DNA of 64,000 nt from JBBRNH01 sp038230415 (GCA_038230415.1 JBBRNH010000009.1:1-64000); one strand, 5' to 3'. Numbered from the stretch's first letter, positions 35,601 through 45,276 are shown. Program-made: numbers and translations. Notes: generated from the sequence alone by a model not told the origin.

Positions 35601-38600
35601 GTGCCGTTGCTGACAAGCGTAACCGTTACGCCCCCCAAAGCCGGTTCACCGTTGTTCTGGATACCGTCGCCGTTGGTGTCAATAAACGTCTGATCGCCCA
35701 ACGAGGCCAACCTGCCCACCGGCACCGAGGCCGTTGCCGTGTTGTTGGCCGGGTTGGTGTCGGTCGGTATGGGGCCGGTTGCGTCGGTGGTGGCCGTAAA
35801 CTTGCTCACCGTTGCCGTGTTGTTGATCGTGCTGGCCGTATAACTGGCTGAAATTGACAATGTCAGCGTCAGACTGGCCGTGCCACCCGATGCCGCGATT
35901 GGCCCCGAAATCACCCCGCTCACATCGTTGCCACCGGCTGGCGCAAAGCCCGTGCCGGTCAGGAAACTGGTTCCGGGGGGCAGGTCGTCGGCCACTGTTA
36001 CGTTATACACCGGCTTGTTGGCGTTGTTGGTCACCGTCAGCCGGTAGGTAACAGACTGGCCCGGATAATACGGCCCGGAGCTGATGACGCTCTTGGCGAT
36101 GCTCACGTCGTAAATACCGATCAGGTTAAACCCGGCATCAATGGTGGTGTTGTTTTCGCCGGAGGTAAGCGTCACCGGGGCAGTAACACCACCGATTGGG
36201 TTGCTGTCGGTCGCGCTGTTACCTTGCAAACTCGGCGAGGCCGTGTAGCCGGTTGGTGCCGTGAAACCCACTGAGTATGGCACACCCGGTGTCAGGCCCG
36301 TAAAACTATACAGACCGCCGTTGGCCGTAGTGGTTGTCGTTACTACGGTTCCGTTGTTGAAGAGCGTCACGGTCAGGCCGTCGAAGCCGAGTTCGCCCGT
36401 CTCGTATTGGCCGTTGTTGTTGAGGTCGTTCCAGACAAAATCGCCCAATGAGGCCAACCGGCCCACCGGCGCAGTGGCCGTTGCCGTGTTGTTGTTCGGA
36501 TTCGTATCCGTTGGCGTGGGGCCGTTCACGTCGGTGGTGGCCGTAAACTTGGTTACCATCGCCATGTTCGTTACCGCGCTGGCCGTGTAGCCGGGCGAAA
36601 TCGCCAGGGTCAGCGTCAGGCTGGCCGTGCCGCCCGATGCCGCAATCGGTCCCGAAATCACCGCGCTTACATCGTTGCTGCCCGCCAGCGAGAAGCCCGT
36701 ACCGCTCACAAAACTTGTTCCCGTTGGTACATTGTCCAACACCGCCACATTATACACCGGCTTGTTGGAGTTATTAGTCACCGTCAGTTGGTAGGTGATG
36801 GTCTGGCCCGGATAATACGGCCCATTGCTGATAGTCCCTTTGTGAATCTCCACGTCATAAATACCGATCAGGTTGAAGCCTGCGTCAATGGTATCGTTGT
36901 TTTCGCCGGAAGTGAGTATGACCGGAGCCGTAATGCCACCGATTGGGTTACTGTCGGTGGCACTGTTGCCTTGCAGGGCAGGCGAAGCGGTATAGCCCGT
37001 TGGGGTCGAGAAACTCACCGAATACGGCACGCCCGGTGTCAGGCCCGTAAAGCTGTAACCGCCATCGGGGTTGGTGGTGGTGGTGGCTACCACCGTGCCA
37101 TTGCTGACAAGCGTGACCAACACACCGGCAAAACCGGGTTCGCCCGTGTCGTACTGACCGTTGTTGTTGAGGTCGTTCCAGACAAAATTACCAAGCGAGG
37201 CTAATCTGCCCACTGGCACCGAGGCCGTTGCCGTGTTGTTGGCCGGGTTGGTGTCGGTCGGTGTGGGGCCGGTTGCGTCGGTGGTGGCGGTAAACTTGCT
37301 CACCGTTGCCGTGTTGTTGATCGTGCTGGCCGTATAACTGGCCGAAATCGCCAGGGTCAGCGTCAGGCTGGCTGTGCCGCCCGATGCCGCGATTGGCCCC
37401 GAAATCACCCCGCTTACATCGTTGCCACCGGCTGGCGCAAAGCCCGTGCCGGTCAGGAAACTCGTGCCGGGGGGCAAATCATCAGCTACCGTTACGTTAT
37501 AAACCGGCTTGTTGGCGTTGTTGATGACGGTCAGGCGGTAGGTAACAGACTGGCCCGGATAATATGGCCCATTGCTGATGATGTTCTTGGCGATGCTCAC
37601 CTCGTAAATGCCGATCAGGTTAAAACCCGCATCGATGGTGGTATTGTTCTCGCCCGAAGTCAGCGTCACCGGAGCCGTTATGCCGCCGACCGGGTTGCTG
37701 TCGGTGGCACTGTTGCCTTGCAGGGCAGGCGAAGCGGTGTAACCCATTGGGGTCGAGAAACTTACCGAATACGGCACGCCCGGTGTCAGGCCCGTAAAGC
37801 TGTAACCGCCATCGGGATTGGTGGTGGTGGTTGCCACCGCCGAACCATTGACGACAAGCGTAACGAGTACACCGGCAAAACCGGGTTCGCCCGTCTCGTA
37901 TTGGCCGTTGTTGTCGAGGTCGTTCCAGACAAAATCACCCAGACTTGCCAGTTTGCCTACCGGCACCGAGGCCGTTGCCGTGTTGTTGGCCGGGTTAGTG
38001 TCGGTCGGTGTGGGGCCGGTTGCGTCGGTGGTGGCCGTAAACTTGCTCACCGTTGCCGTATTGTCAACCGTGCTGGCCGTGTAAGTGGCCGAAATCGCCA
38101 GGGTCAGCGTCAGGCTGGCTGTGCCGCCCGATGCCGCGATTGGCCCCGAAATCACCCCGCTTACATCGTTGCCACCGGCTGGCGTAAAGCCCGTGCCGGT
38201 CAGGAAACTCGTGCCGGGGGGCAGGTCATCAGCCACCGTTACGTTATAGACCCGTTTGTTGGCGTTGTTGGTCACCGTCAGACGGTAGGTCACGGTTTGG
38301 CCCGGATAATACGGCCCGGTGCTGATAATGCTTTTGGCGATGCTCACATCATAAATACCGATCACATTGAAGCCCGCGTCAATGTTGGGGTTGTCTTCGC
38401 CCGGAGCCAGCGTTATACCGGGGCTAACTCCGCCCGGATACGTCGTGGCGGTGTAAGTAGCCGGAGTCGTGAAACTCACCGAATACACCACGCCCGGTAT
38501 CAGGCCCGTAAAGCTGTATACTCCCGTGATGGGGTTGCTGGTTGTTGTTGTCACTACGGTTCCGTTGGCAATCAGGGTGATAAGCACCCCGCCCAAAACG

Positions 38601-41600
38601 GGTTCGCCGATGTCCTGTACGCCATTGTCGTTGGTATCAATAAAGGTCTGGTTGCCCAAACTGGCTAACTGCCCAATCGACACAGTTGCCGTTGCGGTGT
38701 TGTTACCGGGGTTGGTATCCGTTGGCGGGGTTCCGGTGATGTCGGGGGTTGGCGTATATCGGTCAATCATCGCCGTGTTGGTGATGGTTGACGCTGAAGA
38801 AGCCGAACTCAGATTCAGGGTCAGCGTCAGGCTGGTGGTGCCGCCCGATGCCGCAACCGGCCCCGATACCAGCGCACTGACCGAACCCGGCCCGTTGGCA
38901 CCGAACCCGGCTCCGCTGTTGAGTGTGCTGCCGTTGGGCAGGTCGTCAGAAACGACCACATTATACACCGGCTTGTTTGAGTTGTTGGTAACGGTCAGGC
39001 GGTAGGTCACGGTTTGGCCCGGAAAATACGGCCCGGTACTGATGACGCTCTTGACGATGCCGACATCGTAAATGCCAATCAGGTTGAAGCCCGCGTCAAT
39101 GCTGGTGTTGTTTTCGCCCGCCGACAGTGTAACGGACTGGCTCAGGCCGTTCACCGCGTCAGAGTCGGTCAGGTCATTGCCCACGTTGGCCGGGGAAGCC
39201 GAGTAACCAACCGGCGTTGAGAAACTGACCGAATAGGGTACGGTCGGAATAAGACCTGTAAAACTGTACGTGCCATCGGGTTTGGTGGTTGTTGTTGCCA
39301 CTACGGTTCCGTTGCTGATGAGCGTGACGGTCACTCCGCCGAATGGCTGGTCACCGGCATCCTGCTGCCCGTTATTGTTGACATCCTCGAACACCTTATC
39401 ACCGAGACTGGCAATCTGCCCGGAGCAATCGGGGCTGTTTACGGTAGCAATGGTGGTACAACTGTTGGGCAGGGTTGCCAGCAGGGTCAGCGTTTGTCCC
39501 GCCGGAACACCCGTAACCGTATTGCCCACCAAAACGCCACTGCTGGCTGTTACCGTTGCGCCGGTTGTGGCCGAGAACGTGACATTATAAATGGCCGCGC
39601 CGAAGCAGGCCACGTTTGTCACCGTGAGTACGGGCAGGGGTTTGGTGGTAACGGTTCCCGAAGCGGGCAACGACGGGCATCCCGAATCGTTATAGGCCGT
39701 TACCGAATAAACCGTTGTGTTGGCCGGGCTAACGGGCAGTGCGTTTGAACTGCCAATGCCCGACCCGAAATCGTAACTCGTGCCGCCGGTGGCAATCAGC
39801 GTGGCGGGTTGCCCAGAACAGGTGGTTGCGCTCGATAATGTGGCGGCAAACGAAGGCGCGAAAAACACCGTTACCGGCTGCGAATTGGTGCAATTGCTGG
39901 GCGTGGTGAGTTTGATGTAGTATGTACCGGCCTTGATGATGGCGTTGGCCGGGCCGGTGCTTGCATCGAGCGGAACACTCAGGGCTGCGTCCTGAAAATA
40001 GGTAAACGTACCCGCGTCGCTGCCCGCCGTAACGACAGCCGCCGTTAAATCGGCTCCCTGCCCGGCGCAGGCCGTAACGGGGCTGTTCACGGTTAGAACC
40101 CCGTTTAGGTTCAGCCTGAAGTCTGCCGTTGAGAGGGCCGTGCAGCCGCCCGGCACTGTTACAAGAACCGTATATTTGCCCGCTTTGGCGAGTACTTTAG
40201 CCACAATAGACGTGGTTGTCAGAATCGGTGAGCCGTCTAAGTAATAGGTATAGGTAGCCCCGAAAACCGGGAATTTAACCCGAATCCTGAACAGGCTATT
40301 GATACAATATGGCCCCGTCGGTACGGCAATGATAGCTGCGGGCAACGGCCCCACTTTGCCCAGATACTCAAACGAGTTGTTGCAGGCATCAAACCCCTGC
40401 ACGTTGTAGTTACCGGCGGGCAGGTTGGTGAAGGTATCACTGGTTTGCGGAGGCCGCGTAATAATGTTACCGTTTTCGGTGCCGGTGGTGCCGAAGGCAA
40501 TAATGGCATATTGGTACGGCCCCACCACCTGTCCGGCGGGTTCGAGACCAAAGGCCTGGATGGTGGCGGTTGTAGCCGGGGGGCATATTGCGCCCGTGCC
40601 GACCTCAAAGGTGGGTTGCTGGTAGGGTGGCACGGCAACGTTTATCGTAACCGCCCGGCAACCCTCATAAAACTCAAATGTGTAGGTGCCGCCACTGGTT
40701 AAGTTCGAGAAAACCCCGTCGTAATTAGTTTCGTAGAGCCGGTCGGGGCCGGCCAGAATTTTATACTGGTAAAAACCCGGGTTTAGCGGGTTATTATTAA
40801 TCCCAACCAACCGCACTTGCCCGGCATTGACGCAGGCATAGTTGGCACTGAGCGACACCGTAGGCGAACTATACGCACCAATGGTGTAGGATTGCAGGGT
40901 GGTTTTTGTGCCGCAGGCATCCGATGCCTGAAACGTATAAACCCCCGCAGCTAAGGCCGGATATTGCTCATTGCTGTTGGTCGTAACCGGAAAACCCGGC
41001 ACGGCAACCCCGGTGCTGGCGTTGGTCAGTGAATAGCTGAACGGCAGGCTGGGTGCGTAGGGCGGGCCAAACGAAAGCCCTAATTTCAATCTAAGCAGGG
41101 TTGAGTTGCCTTCGGGACAAAGAATCTGGGTGTATGAATCCAGCACGGTGTTTGGGTCGCCGGGGGCGGTCATATCAAACATTTTTGTCTGTACCGTGCC
41201 GCACTTGTCAATCACAACAACGGTGTACATGCAGGGGCGGCTTAGGTTGCCAACGGTTTGGTTATAGGTGCCATCGCCCTGAATGGGTAAATCTTGCGAC
41301 ATCCCCCCGCACATATATAATTTCACCGACTGATACGGCTGAATGCCGCCATCTACGGCCAAATAAAAAGCCCCCATTGTACTTGCTCCCGGCATACAGC
41401 CCGAACTGGCACTGCCATATATATTTACATTTAAGGGCGGGGCAGAACCCGTTGTTACGTTCTTAGTTGTTGTTCCTCCGCAGTTGTCTGATAGCTGAAC
41501 GCTGTAAGAACTGTTGGGCGCAAACAGAAAAGAAACAGTTGTGCCGCCCACCGTTGTTATAGAACTGGTAGAGCCAGTGGTAACGGTGTAGGTAAACGGC

Positions 41601-42331
41601 GCGTTGCCCGATGCCGTGAAAGTGGCCTGCACGTTGCCGGCGCAGTCTAAATATTTAATGCTGGCATCTGACAAACCCGGTGCTGCCACGTTCGGTATCT
41701 GCACCTGCCGGGTCTGAAAGTTTTCGCAGGCATCAGTCACCCGCGTCTCGTAGGTCAGGCCGGGCGGGAGGTTATCAAAAACACCCGTTGTAACGGTAGT
41801 GGCGTATGCCGCCGGTGACGTAATCGAATACCGAAACGGAGCCGAGCCGCCGGTTAGTCCCGTAACGGTGATTTTGCCCGTCTGCGAGCCGTTAGAACAC
41901 GGGTTGAGCGAGGGCGTAAGGGTATAATTGGGAACTTTGTAGTTACCCGCTACCACAATCGTACTCAGGGTTTCGGTGCCGTCGCCGTCCACAATACTGA
42001 CCGTAAACGTGCCGGACTGAACCCCCGTAAAGGTGTAGCTGCCGTCGGTGCCGAGGTCATAATACGGAGCGGGCATGATAACGCCCGGCCCGTCGACAAG
42101 GGCTACCTGATAGGGCGTTATGGTTGACGTACCACTCATCACGTTCGAGATGGTGATGGTGCCGTTGGCCTGGCAGGTCGAGGTGGTTGAGGTGATGGTG
42201 GCCGTGGCCGGTACAAACGTCATAGCTGCCAATTTGCCGATGCCTGTTACCGACAAAAGAACACTGATGAGCAACAAAAAGAGTTGCCGACACGCCCCTG
42301 CTCTGCTGGTGAGTTTGTATTTCTTCTCCAT
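32672..42331 (-). CDS. Giant exported SdrD_B/DUF11 repeat protein (3219 aa)
   Basis: Cell-surface stalk or adhesin candidate. Started at the ATG at 42331 (MEKKYKLTSRAGACRQLFLL, signal peptide to about residue 37). The first third (about 40-1000) holds SprB/PKD-like beta repeats with paired Cys. Then come nine SdrD_B domains (each opening LASLGxxxFxDxNxxG and closing GENNTxIDAGF, with Ca-binding-like DxNxxGxxD loops) alternating with eight DUF11 domains (GPYYPGQTVTYRLTVTNN). The SdrD_B+DUF11 unit is about 745 bp and several copies are nearly identical. The C-terminus has an Ig-like SYQWYRNG segment and ends CACPAPICVPITVKKIKSVR, with no recognisable T9SS type A or CHU_C domain. Confidence 0.92.
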   Translation of the reverse strand: MEKKYKLTSRAGACRQLFLLLISVLLSVTGIGKLAAMTFVPATATITSTTSTCQANGTITISNVMSGTSTITPYQVALVDGPGVIMPAPYYDLGTDGSYTFTGVQSGTFTVSIVDGDGTETLSTIVVAGNYKVPNYTLTPSLNPCSNGSQTGKITVTGLTGGSAPFRYSITSPAAYATTVTTGVFDNLPPGLTYETRVTDACENFQTRQVQIPNVAAPGLSDASIKYLDCAGNVQATFTASGNAPFTYTVTTGSTSSITTVGGTTVSFLFAPNSSYSVQLSDNCGGTTTKNVTTGSAPPLNVNIYGSASSGCMPGASTMGAFYLAVDGGIQPYQSVKLYMCGGMSQDLPIQGDGTYNQTVGNLSRPCMYTVVVIDKCGTVQTKMFDMTAPGDPNTVLDSYTQILCPEGNSTLLRLKLGLSFGPPYAPSLPFSYSLTNASTGVAVPGFPVTTNSNEQYPALAAGVYTFQASDACGTKTTLQSYTIGAYSSPTVSLSANYACVNAGQVRLVGINNNPLNPGFYQYKILAGPDRLYETNYDGVFSNLTSGGTYTFEFYEGCRAVTINVAVPPYQQPTFEVGTGAICPPATTATIQAFGLEPAGQVVGPYQYAIIAFGTTGTENGNIITRPPQTSDTFTNLPAGNYNVQGFDACNNSFEYLGKVGPLPAAIIAVPTGPYCINSLFRIRVKFPVFGATYTYYLDGSPILTTTSIVAKVLAKAGKYTVLVTVPGGCTALSTADFRLNLNGVLTVNSPVTACAGQGADLTAAVVTAGSDAGTFTYFQDAALSVPLDASTGPANAIIKAGTYYIKLTTPSNCTNSQPVTVFFAPSFAATLSSATTCSGQPATLIATGGTSYDFGSGIGSSNALPVSPANTTVYSVTAYNDSGCPSLPASGTVTTKPLPVLTVTNVACFGAAIYNVTFSATTGATVTASSGVLVGNTVTGVPAGQTLTLLATLPNSCTTIATVNSPDCSGQIASLGDKVFEDVNNNGQQDAGDQPFGGVTVTLISNGTVVATTTTKPDGTYSFTGLIPTVPYSVSFSTPVGYSASPANVGNDLTDSDAVNGLSQSVTLSAGENNTSIDAGFNLIGIYDVGIVKSVISTGPYFPGQTVTYRLTVTNNSNKPVYNVVVSDDLPNGSTLNSGAGFGANGPGSVSALVSGPVAASGGTTSLTLTLNLSSASSASTITNTAMIDRYTPTPDITGTPPTDTNPGNNTATATVSIGQLASLGNQTFIDTNDNGVQDIGEPVLGGVLITLIANGTVVTTTTSNPITGVYSFTGLIPGVVYSVSFTTPATYTATTYPGGVSPGITLAPGEDNPNIDAGFNVIGIYDVSIAKSIISTGPYYPGQTVTYRLTVTNNANKRVYNVTVADDLPPGTSFLTGTGFTPAGGNDVSGVISGPIAASGGTASLTLTLAISATYTASTVDNTATVSKFTATTDATGPTPTDTNPANNTATASVPVGKLASLGDFVWNDLDNNGQYETGEPGFAGVLVTLVVNGSAVATTTTNPDGGYSFTGLTPGVPYSVSFSTPMGYTASPALQGNSATDSNPVGGITAPVTLTSGENNTTIDAGFNLIGIYEVSIAKNIISNGPYYPGQSVTYRLTVINNANKPVYNVTVADDLPPGTSFLTGTGFAPAGGNDVSGVISGPIAASGGTASLTLTLAISASYTASTINNTATVSKFTATTDATGPTPTDTNPANNTATASVPVGRLASLGNFVWNDLNNNGQYDTGEPGFAGVLVTLVSNGTVVATTTTNPDGGYSFTGLTPGVPYSVSFSTPTGYTASPALQGNSATDSNPIGGITAPVILTSGENNDTIDAGFNLIGIYDVEIHKGTISNGPYYPGQTITYQLTVTNNSNKPVYNVAVLDNVPTGTSFVSGTGFSLAGSNDVSAVISGPIAASGGTASLTLTLAISPGYTASAVTNMAMVTKFTATTDVNGPTPTDTNPNNNTATATAPVGRLASLGDFVWNDLNNNGQYETGELGFDGLTVTLFNNGTVVTTTTTANGGLYSFTGLTPGVPYSVGFTAPTGYTASPSLQGNSATDSNPIGGVTAPVTLTSGENNTTIDAGFNLIGIYDVSIAKSVISSGPYYPGQSVTYRLTVTNNANKPVYNVTVADDLPPGTSFLTGTGFAPAGGNDVSGVISGPIAASGGTASLTLTLSISASYTASTINNTATVSKFTATTDATGPIPTDTNPANNTATASVPVGRLASLGDQTFIDTNGDGIQNNGEPALGGVTVTLVSNGTVVATTTTNPITGTYSFTGLTPGVPYSVSFTTPANYTATTYPGGITTPVTLSSGENNTTLDAGFQGLYDVTIAKTVVTAGPYLPGGLITYRITVTNSSAFPVYNVRVNDQLPASLSFVSGTGFTNAGSGSMSAIVSGPVAANGGTVSLMLTAQISPAFSGSSLANVAVISRFTSTTDADGPPAIDTNPGNNTAMATLPVSAFASLGNYVFADNDRDGTQSTGDTPIAGVIVTLIADGAVVATTVTSLSGLYSFTGLTPGVPYSVSFSAPANTSASVANQGGDDTRDSDAINGITAPVTLTSGENNTSLDAGFYYLRFNLSLAKEVVSFPMPLLPGSLIRYRIVVTNQGELTATNTQVTDTPPAGLSFSAANSPDFTSNGTAATAVVATLSPNQSATLTIAYTLVASTSAPLTNRAEITADSGDDINSTPGNSSTNPNEDDTATATIQPVQFAALGNFVWDDENGNGQQDTGEPGILGVTVSLVQNNSIIVTTTTNANGIYSFTGLTPGVAYQVQFGVPTGFSATIANTGPDATDSDRDPVTGRSQSVTMAGGETNNTLDAGFYRPASLGDQVFVDTDGDGIQNNGEMVLGGVTVTLVSNGSVVATTTTNPDGTYSFTGLVPGVPYSVSFTAPAGYTATTFPTGSSQSVTLASGQNNPTIDAGFYPLRPSFVISKRVSTGTARLGDVLVYTITVVNSGLVSGSAVVTDALGGNLSYVPNSATTSTGTYTSNTGIWTIASLPANGTATLTFSASVLAEGIAYNRASVGSQTATVCTSIPVQVCNGSGYAVRLSVAEGRSSYQWYRNGTGIVGAISSSYTATQAGSYSVATGGLVSSSACESGACCPFVIEEINLPSLTLTAVAPTCEGVTPQTNGKVLVTGAGTGTASSGLTYQYSTGGTGINPATARPIPANGIPGNGEIVSNAVGGTTYYVRVSAGALANGTVCSVDLTVTVPVANCACPAPICVPITVKKIKSVR
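35700..38700 (-). repeat. Tandem ~745-bp near-identical units inside the giant gene
   Basis: A conserved stretch (plus strand GAGGCCGTTGCCGTGTTGTT) recurs near 35728, 37220 and 37968, with a diverged copy near 36475, giving a period of about 745 bp. Long runs between copies are identical or differ by single synonymous changes, indicating recent duplication or gene conversion. Confidence 0.88.
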
Positions 42332-42454
42332 AAAAAAAGTTTGTTGTTGTAACAGGTATTGAATCGGTATGAATGGCATCAAATCCACAACCAAACCCCC
42401 CGAAGACACCTGTTTGTGGCCTTTCCGGGCATAGCTAAGACCAACAGAAATAAA

Positions 42455-42476
42455 ATAGCCCGCTTTGGCGGGCTAT
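42455..42476 (-). terminator. Terminator after the AraC gene
   Basis: ATAGCCCGC and GCGGGCTAT form a 9-bp stem with loop TTTG; on the minus strand it is followed by TTTTATTT. It separates the AraC gene from the giant gene. Confidence 0.82.
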
Positions 42477-42574
42477 CAGTGTTTCCAGAAGGGGGGTAAA
42501 TGCCGTGCCAAACTATGCTGACGCACAAAAAAACGGAACATTCGCCCCCAAACGGGCCGTTGGGATGCCCTTGA

Positions 42575-43594
42575 TCAGGCACCCGCCGGGGCCTCATGAA
42601 CACTACTCGGCAGGTAGCCAAACTGCTTTTTGAAGGACAGCGTAAAATTGCTCAGATTAGAATACCCTACGTACCGCCCTGCCTGCGATACGGTCATCGT
42701 GCGCGACAGAATCAACTCCCGTGCCTTTTCCATCCGGTGAGATTGGTAATACTCAAAGATTCCCTTGCCAAAAACGTGATGAAAAATCAGTTTCAACTTG
42801 GATTTGCTGATGCCAAACTCTTGCGACAAGTCGGCGGTGGTCGGTGGTCGGCCCGTCAGGTCAGCGGTGATTCTTTTTTCGATCTCCACCACTACGGTCA
42901 AATCGGCCTTGTTGATCTCGTCCGTTGCAATGGCCCGTGTCGGCTCCTGCAAGAGCGTACTCAGGGCGGTGGTGAGTAACGAATAAGCGTCTGCTTTCAG
43001 CCGCAAAGCGCCCAGCAGTTCATGCTTGATGTCATTCTCAATTTGGGCTAAATATGTTCTGTACAGGGCCGACAAGGGCCGGGTAATACCGCCCGGCCCA
43101 ACCTTTGCCCGCAGTTTTGTCAATAATGCTTCGTCTGATATATTGCCTGAAAACCAGTGCGTTGAGAAGGATAACACACAATGGGTTGTTGTTACACCGG
43201 GTTGGAAAGTACGTGACGGAGGGCCGGTGTTTTCGGCCAGATACACCCCCGATTCCGGCTCTGACTCGCAATCCACTGCCTTAACCGCATTGGGCAGGAG
43301 TTGGGTTGGTTTTTCGGTGCTGAACAGAGATATGAAAAATGTGTTGCCAGCAGCGTTTACCGGATAAGTAACAGCAACAGACTCTTTGGGCTGTAGTGTC
43401 AACAGAATCAGCGAGAACCCGTCCTCAATCGGCATGGCCGCCAAATAGCCCGCGCCAAACCAACCGGCCACCGATTGCCGTATCAGCAGACCACCTAATA
43501 ATTCTTCCGGCTGATTCTCAAAGGCGTTAAAAGGCAATGCGTCTTTCAACGAGTTCCACCAATTCGGGTTAGCCTCCGAAAATTCAATTGCCAT
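42575..43594 (-). CDS. AraC-family transcriptional regulator
   Basis: From the ATG at 43594 the product has 339 residues. The C-terminal 100 residues carry the two-helix-turn-helix AraC domain: DLSQEFGISKSKLKLIFHHV and the second recognition part MTVSQAGRYVGYSNLSNFTL ending FKKQFGYLPSSVHE. The first 230 residues are an effector or dimerisation domain I do not recognise. Such stand-alone AraC proteins in Cytophagales often act on neighbouring surface or iron genes; here the giant repeat protein and a lipoprotein gene flank it, but a regulatory link is only positional. Confidence 0.9.
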   Translation of the reverse strand: MAIEFSEANPNWWNSLKDALPFNAFENQPEELLGGLLIRQSVAGWFGAGYLAAMPIEDGFSLILLTLQPKESVAVTYPVNAAGNTFFISLFSTEKPTQLLPNAVKAVDCESEPESGVYLAENTGPPSRTFQPGVTTTHCVLSFSTHWFSGNISDEALLTKLRAKVGPGGITRPLSALYRTYLAQIENDIKHELLGALRLKADAYSLLTTALSTLLQEPTRAIATDEINKADLTVVVEIEKRITADLTGRPPTTADLSQEFGISKSKLKLIFHHVFGKGIFEYYQSHRMEKARELILSRTMTVSQAGRYVGYSNLSNFTLSFKKQFGYLPSSVHEAPAGA

Positions 43595-43604
43595 TACCCA
43601 AAAG

Positions 43605-43821
43605 CTACGGTTTACACACAATCGTTAGTAGATCAATACCGTGAAACAATTGATAATGTTTATGACACGGGTTGAAAACGGGAGAAAATAACAGATCGGC
43701 CCCGAAATCCCGGAAAACCATTTCGGTGGTTGATTGCCCGCAGCCGGTCAGCGACATGAGCAACGACCCGACAGCTAAAACCGGCAGCGGGCGAAACGAT
43801 TTTCAGGACAAATGATTTCAT
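43605..43821 (-). pseudogene. Frameshifted short lipoprotein remnant
   Basis: From ATG at 43821 the frame reads MKSFVLKIV; removing one T in the following GTTTCGCC run shifts it to RPLPVLAVGSLLMSLTGC, a textbook lipoprotein signal and lipobox, continuing GQSTTEMVFRDFGADLLFSP to a TAG at 43605. As sequenced, the ATG frame leaves this path and yields a Cys/Arg-rich nonsense tail ending at 43660. Either a real +1 frameshift or a sequencing error. Even corrected it is only about 70 residues. Confidence 0.4.
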
Positions 43822-43878
43822 GATCCGGTTGGTTGATGAAATGGGATTCACCGGAATAAGGGGCAAAAAGCATACCAC

Positions 43879-45276
43879 TTACCGTATGTCAAGCACCCGT
43901 TCAAAGGGTTCACTTTCGCTGATGACCTCTTTTGTTTCGGTATTCACCGCCTGAACCACCAGTTTATACCGGCCTGCGGGCAGCGCGGGCGGCACCGTGA
44001 ACCGCGAATAGTTTTCGGTAGGATAAAAAACCGGCATCGTCACGGTCTGACTCGGGTCGGTTTCGCTGATGAGTTTAAAACGTGCTTCAATAAAGAACCT
44101 CGTTGTGTAGGTTCCCTGATCAAACGTTGCCACAACCGGCTTGCTCCGGTCAAGCGAAACCACACCAGCCAGAGGCAGCGAAAACATCGGCCCGTACTGA
44201 ACCATACCAACCGTAGGCTGACCTACGCTACGCTGCACACCAACCCGGTAATACCGTTCGGTTGACCGGCCATCCTGAAGAATCTCGATGGCGTAATAAC
44301 CCGGTTTTGTATTGGCCGGGATCGTAACCATTGCCTGATTGCCGGTCACGGTTTGTGCCGTTGCCACGAGCGAAACGGGCGGCTGCGTGGCCGATACGAG
44401 CCGGAATGTGGTCGTCGCAACGTATAAATTTTCACCTTTGATGGTAATGTCGTCTCCGGCCATGCCTGTATAACAGAAACCCATTATGTTGTTAGAGACA
44501 TACGGTTTACCGGCGCGGGCGATTATTGGCTGCGGAACTGGTATTTCGCGGCCACCGGGCATCTGTAGCACCACGCGATACTGACCCGGTATCACCTTCT
44601 GCTCATTGAGCGAGATGTTGATCGTGTTTGCCGAAGCGTATGAACAACCAACACGGCCAGAACTATACGGTGAATAAACCACGTACTGCGTCCCGGTTTT
44701 CTCGTTGGTCAGCACGGCGCGTTCCGGCAAAACACTCCGGTACAAATTACTGACCGGAATAGTGATAAAAGCGGTCTCACCGAGGGCCACCTCTATTGGT
44801 TTTGTCAGGGGTAATAGTGTTAAATCAGCCGGTGAATGCACCGGATTTACCACGTACTGATTGCGGATAAGCTGCGGTGCTGCCCCTTTTTTCAGGAGTT
44901 TAACGGCTAAGTTTTGTCGGCAACAGACGCACCAAAGGGCCGGTGATTTCAGGTTGTCTAATCCATAAACCTGCGCGCTGTCTGACACCTGAACGGTGGG
45001 TGTCATGTTATCGGAGGTAAATTCAGCGGGGACTTTTACCGAAATTACCCGCGTCACGTGGTCTATCTTGACATCGCCCGCCGGAATACCGGGAAACGAT
45101 ATGGCTAAGACCTTGAGCGACAGATCGGCTTTGTCGGCGGGCATGGAGTTGATCACCGTTGGTAACGGAAAATCATCAGTTTCTACACTGTCTTTCTGGC
45201 AGGCCGATAGAATCATCAGGCCGAAAACCGCTAGCCAAACTACTGTGGTTTGGGCGTAAGAGCATATCGTTTTCAT
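43879..45276 (-). CDS. Surface lipoprotein with IPT/TIG-like beta-sandwich domains
   Basis: A 465-residue lipoprotein (lipobox LSAC, Cys26). The N-terminal part resembles DUF5018-type domains (LKVLAISFPGIPAGDVKIDH then ISVKVPAEFTSDNMTPTVQV). Later beta-sandwich units include an IPT/TIG-like stretch (GMAGDDITIKGENLYV with NTKPGYYAIEIL) and PALPAGRYKLVVQAVNTET. A Cys-rich WCVCCRQN motif sits near residue 115. Proteins of this type bind or display ligands on the outer membrane; the ligand is unknown. Nearest partners: AraC gene and giant repeat gene on the same strand. Confidence 0.82.
   Translation of the reverse strand: MKTICSYAQTTVVWLAVFGLMILSACQKDSVETDDFPLPTVINSMPADKADLSLKVLAISFPGIPAGDVKIDHVTRVISVKVPAEFTSDNMTPTVQVSDSAQVYGLDNLKSPALWCVCCRQNLAVKLLKKGAAPQLIRNQYVVNPVHSPADLTLLPLTKPIEVALGETAFITIPVSNLYRSVLPERAVLTNEKTGTQYVVYSPYSSGRVGCSYASANTINISLNEQKVIPGQYRVVLQMPGGREIPVPQPIIARAGKPYVSNNIMGFCYTGMAGDDITIKGENLYVATTTFRLVSATQPPVSLVATAQTVTGNQAMVTIPANTKPGYYAIEILQDGRSTERYYRVGVQRSVGQPTVGMVQYGPMFSLPLAGVVSLDRSKPVVATFDQGTYTTRFFIEARFKLISETDPSQTVTMPVFYPTENYSRFTVPPALPAGRYKLVVQAVNTETKEVISESEPFERVLDIR

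Noticed and set aside
37718..38668. Long plus-strand ORF (316 codons) inside the giant gene
   Set aside because: Antisense shadow of the repetitive SdrD_B/DUF11 coding sequence; Arg/His/Gly-rich product without domains, and related shadows recur with the repeats.
35700..38700. Regular repeats that could suggest a CRISPR array
   Set aside because: The period is about 745 bp and the units are coding domains; no 25-40 bp repeat/spacer pattern.
43660..43878. 72-codon minus-strand ORF as a gene
   Set aside because: Its frame is the wrong side of the apparent frameshift; the lipoprotein reading is more convincing.
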